From Romanomermis culicivorax (taxonomy: Eukaryota > Nematoda > Enoplea > Mermithida > Mermithidae): 64,000 nucleotides of DNA. The position numbers and the translations under genes were made by a program. The stretch is taken from NCBI GenBank assembly GCA_963922205.1, contig CAWUHX010000293.1, positions 186,001-250,000 on the forward strand, given 5' to 3'. Below the pieces are notes generated by a model. The model saw only the letters and a program-made list of their open reading frames with translations. It had not been told where the DNA came from and made no database searches. Below are positions 60,916 to 64,000 of this stretch, piece after piece. Numbering within the stretch: the stretch's first letter is position 1; every line of letters begins with the position of its first letter.

Positions 60916-63810
60916 ATGTGCGAAAACGACAGCCTAATCGCCTACTATTGCGACTCCCTTTACCGTAACGAAAGTTCGGAACTGATGGAAAATTGTTACT
61001 TGGAACAATGTTTCATACCGAAACGCGTTCCTTACGCCCTGTCCGTTCCTCTGACTACCGTTTATACGTTCATTTTCGGATTTGGATTGGCCGGAAATTT
61101 TTTGACATCGATCGCCATATTGTTTAGCAAAGACTTATTAGCCACCACGACGGCGAAATATTTGTTAAATTTGGCTATTGCCGATATGATAACTCTGATA
61201 TCGGGGATACCGTTCGAGGTATTATTGTTATGGAATCAATATCCTTGGCTGCTGCCCGATTTCGTTTGCAATTTAAGGTGAGCTGTTCACGGGTGTACCC
61301 TAGACCCTCCATCGGACGCCATCAGGATTTGGTCCCATCAGAATTGTTCTATTACTATAACTCTTTCGCCAAAGTTTTGATTACTTGATTATTTTCCAAC
61401 GATTCTCCGACGAGGAAAAAGAATTTATTATTAGAAGTTTTTGTATCAGTACGAACTACTTCTTGTACTGACTATCTGCAAGTTGTAAAAGCTGGTAGGA
61501 AAGACCTGGAAAGAGTTTTAATTATGTGATGATTTCTGATCCACCTGCAAATCATAAATATTGATATATTCCGAGAACTGCAAGCTATTGTCTATACATT
61601 TTGAAATGAGCATCGAAATGCAAAAATATACAAAGAAATCCGTAGGCAGATCATGACCATGCATCATAGACAAAACTTTCTTTGTCCAGGTTCTGGTTCT
61701 AACTGCTACGGTCAATTTGAAAAAAGGGTTGTATCTCCATTTCCCGACCATCCCCATTCCCCGACCATCCCCATTCCCCGACCATCCTTTTCCCCGATCA
61801 TCCCTTTTCTCCGACCAAAGCTCAAAATTCCCGATTCCCCGAGCATTGATATTTACATTTTTTTGTTTAAAATTTCTTAATCAAGAAAGCAATTACATAC
61901 AGGGTGTTTCATGAAAAAAGATGCACATGGTTATTTTGTTACAGAGTAAATCAGAATGTAAAATTTTGATAGCTTCAACAAATAACCTTTTACATATCTC
62001 CAAAGAAAGATTTTGAGGAATTGAACCGATTCTTTTCTAAATCGGCTATGGAAGATTATGGTGACTCTAGCTTCCAGTGTCGAAAGTGAATGTCATTTCA
62101 GTACAGCAGGACATATTACTACAGATTCATGGCGAAGGATCAGTTGCTGACTTTCTAGAAATGAAAATAAAAAAAAAGTAACCCAGGTTCGACTCCTGGC
62201 TACACCCTATTTTTCAGAAGAATCAGTTATTAAAAATACTTTTATGTAGCAACTTTGATTTGCTTGGATTTAGGGCCATGTTTTTTGCATTATCATACAT
62301 TTTTATCATTGTGACACATTTTAAAAAAGTGGGTGCGTAAGATTTATTTTTTTGAAAAAGAAAAAAATGATCCGGATTAGCCAAACTCTCCCATTTCAAT
62401 AAATTCGATTTTCGATGTTTGGTAAGAATAAATGTTGCAGGACCATAATCTTCCATTTTTGAGAAGAAATTAAAGAACGAAGACTAAACTAATCCAACAT
62501 TCTTTGCTTTATATACCTGCTGTGGGCTTGAAATTTTGTAAAGCACAGTGGGAAAACATCCGTGGGAAAATAATGTGTAGCTCAGTTTAAATTTTCTTGC
62601 AGGCAAGTTTTTGTAATAAGGCATAATTTTTTCTTACTTTATTTATAACATTAGTCGGGGAAAAGGGATGGTTGGGGAATAGGGATGGTCGGGAAAAGGA
62701 GATTTTTGTATTTAATTTTAGCATTAGTCGGGGAAAAGGGATGATCGGGGAAACGGGATGGTCGGGGAAAAGGGATGGTCGGGGATAGGGCACACAATCG
62801 AAAGAACGCGCGGCGTAAGCGGGTTCAATTTTTCTTTCCAAGAACAATTTTACGAAACCGTAGTACAGTAACAGTACTTTCGATCTTGTAAACGATTGTA
62901 TCTCAAAAACAGGGTTTACTTATTGTTTATACCGAGTTAATTTTCCTTGCTGGTAAAGCATTTTTGCAGTAATGAATCACCACAATAATAGTCAAGCCGT
63001 TACTTTTGATTTTCACGCAGTAAAAGTGAAAATGGACATCTAAACATGCTTTGACTGACCGAAGTATTGCAAGCCTTTCAAGCAGGCCGCTTTTAAATAC
63101 ACCGTGAATTTTTCTCAATGTCGTGCAAAATTCGAAAAATGAAAATATACAGCCTTTTTTTATGCAAAACCGTCATCGTGCGACTGAGATTTTAGGCTCT
63201 TGATCCCGAGCGAAACTGAAGCCTTTGCTGACACTTCCGATGATATGATTCATTTTGAATTGATTCTAAACGTGCGTGTGTTTTCAGTTCTTCTAAGGAA
63301 TTTTTTGCTTTAGGGCATGCGCACTGGAAACTACTTACTACGTTTCCGCTTTGACTATACTGGCTTTTGCTTTCGAACGATATTTGGCAATTTGCCACGT
63401 ACTTTTCATACGAAAAATCGTGTTCTACCAACAACATTTGGACAAATTGCTTATTTCCTGTTGGATTTTGGCCATTTTATCTTCGATTCCGTATGCCATA
63501 AACCACAAAACCGATTATTTAGTGGACAAATGGTTACCGTACCCGGACTACGGGCCATTGAAATCGACCAAGGTTTGCATGCTACCGTTGATGAACAACG
63601 ACATGGAAACGTATCAGAAATTGAAATTATTGTTTCACGGTTCGGCTTTCGTCTATTTTCTTTTACCATTTTTCGTCATTTCCGTTTTATATTGGCGGAT
63701 ACAGAAAAATTCCAGAAGCCGGATGATGGACGGTCACTCGCGAAGATGGGTGCAGAGACTGAATTCGAACAAAGATGTCAAACCGCATAAAAAAGTGTGG
63801 AAGATTCTAG
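60916..63810 (+). CDS. Neuropeptide GPCR, neuromedin-U/pyrokinin type (exons 1-2, 3' end outside window)
   Basis: Exon 1 (60916-61277) and exon 2 (63314-63810) join in phase at AG|G to give 286 codons covering TM1-TM5 and most of the third inner loop. The TM6-TM7 exons lie beyond the right edge. It is a class A receptor that would couple peptide binding to G proteins at the cell surface. Hallmarks: GN in TM1 (residues 60-61), NLAIAD in TM2 (Asp90), Cys118 before TM3, ERYLAICH (142-149) for the E/DRY motif, CWILAILSSIP in TM4 and FFVISVLYWRI in TM5. The E..LLWNQYPW block after TM2 and ALETTYYVSALTILAFAFER are close to neuromedin-U, pyrokinin and capa receptors. An N-glycosylation site (NES) is at residue 18. 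The donor GTATTA follows KVWKIL. The ligand cannot be told from sequence. Confidence 0.9.
61725..62800. mobile_element. Foldback-like element, CCCCGACCATCCC family, in the GPCR intron
   Basis: The left array 61735-61845 repeats CCCCGACCATCCCCATT or CCCCGATCATCCCTTTT about six times. The right array 62655-62795 is the inverse, GGGGAAAAGGGATGGTC, about seven times. The arrays face each other about 0.8 kb apart. No target duplication or coding frame was seen. It accounts for more than half of the 2.0-kb intron. Confidence 0.68.
62180..62213 (+). repeat. tRNA-derived SINE, 3' fragment
   Basis: AACCCAGGTTCGACTCCTGG then CTACACCCTATTTTTCA is the B-box end of the SINE found in tandem at 27978-28560. 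It lies inside the CCCCGACC element of the GPCR intron. Confidence 0.75.
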
Positions 63811-64000
63811 GTATTAAAATCTATGTGAACTTGTCTGTTATTGCCGAAAGGCCTGCAATTTTGCTGAAATCTAAACACGAATTTGCACGAGAAGACGATT
63901 GATACAAAGATATTGAAAAATAAGCATATAAAAAATTCGAGATTGGTTGCTGAGTTGATGGATCATCACTGTGCGTCATAAAATTAGAAGCTGAAGGTTT
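63811..64000. other. Start of GPCR intron 2 (to window edge)
   Basis: Follows the exon 2 donor. The open frame that reads on from exon 2 no longer resembles a receptor, and no TM6 exon is seen before the window ends. Confidence 0.5.

Overview
This is a 64-kb piece of an invertebrate nuclear genome. It is AT-rich and intron-containing, with five protein genes I can support among many small DNA transposons. The gene set is Na,K-ATPase beta, cullin-4, LRRC57, a neuropeptide-type GPCR and chitin-binding secreted proteins. With introns as short as 52-80 bp this suggests an ecdysozoan, most likely a nematode or an arthropod. A nuclear mitochondrial fragment reads as protein only with an invertebrate mitochondrial code (TGA Trp, ATA Met, AGA Ser). 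It carries cox3 and 12S rRNA on opposite strands, which argues against a chromadorean nematode, whose mitochondrial genes all lie on one strand. All coordinates, splice sites and repeat ends were read by eye, without database searches.

Layout. 0-5 kb: the last exon of one chitin-binding (peritrophin-type) gene and a complete-looking single-exon second one, separated by MITEs. 6.16-6.26 kb: a 100-N gap, followed directly by a SMART cDNA/amplification primer sequence, an assembly artefact. 6.3-18.3 kb: repeat territory with a LINE fragment, a 110-bp tandem repeat, a family of repeats with GC-rich palindromes, and a mitochondrial insertion (12S plus cox3) split by a hAT element. 18.7-26.9 kb: CUL4, 18 coding exons, 744 codons, with a 3.1-kb hAT composite in intron 11. 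27.5-31.3 kb: a 3.7-kb transposon bounded by a perfect 9-bp target duplication and containing at least four other elements, one nested inside another. 31.6-32.3 kb: LRRC57. 33.7-38.4 kb: a diverged local duplication with possible Na,K-ATPase beta relics.

38.5-47.5 kb (minus strand): a Na,K-ATPase beta subunit gene in eight small exons. It can be rebuilt in one continuous frame (309 codons plus stop), and its introns hold four or more transposons. 47.5-60.9 kb: mostly repeats, including a Harbinger element with a hAT inserted in it and a large foldback-type composite, plus two exon-like segments I cannot name. 60.9-63.8 kb: the first two exons of a neuromedin-U/pyrokinin-type GPCR that runs off the right edge.

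The genes are unrelated housekeeping or surface functions and do not form a pathway. The strongest pattern is in the transposons. At least seven families carry arrays of 12-20-bp GC-rich modules just inside inverted ends, and several are full foldbacks with T-rich left and A-rich right arms. They sit mainly in introns and inside each other.
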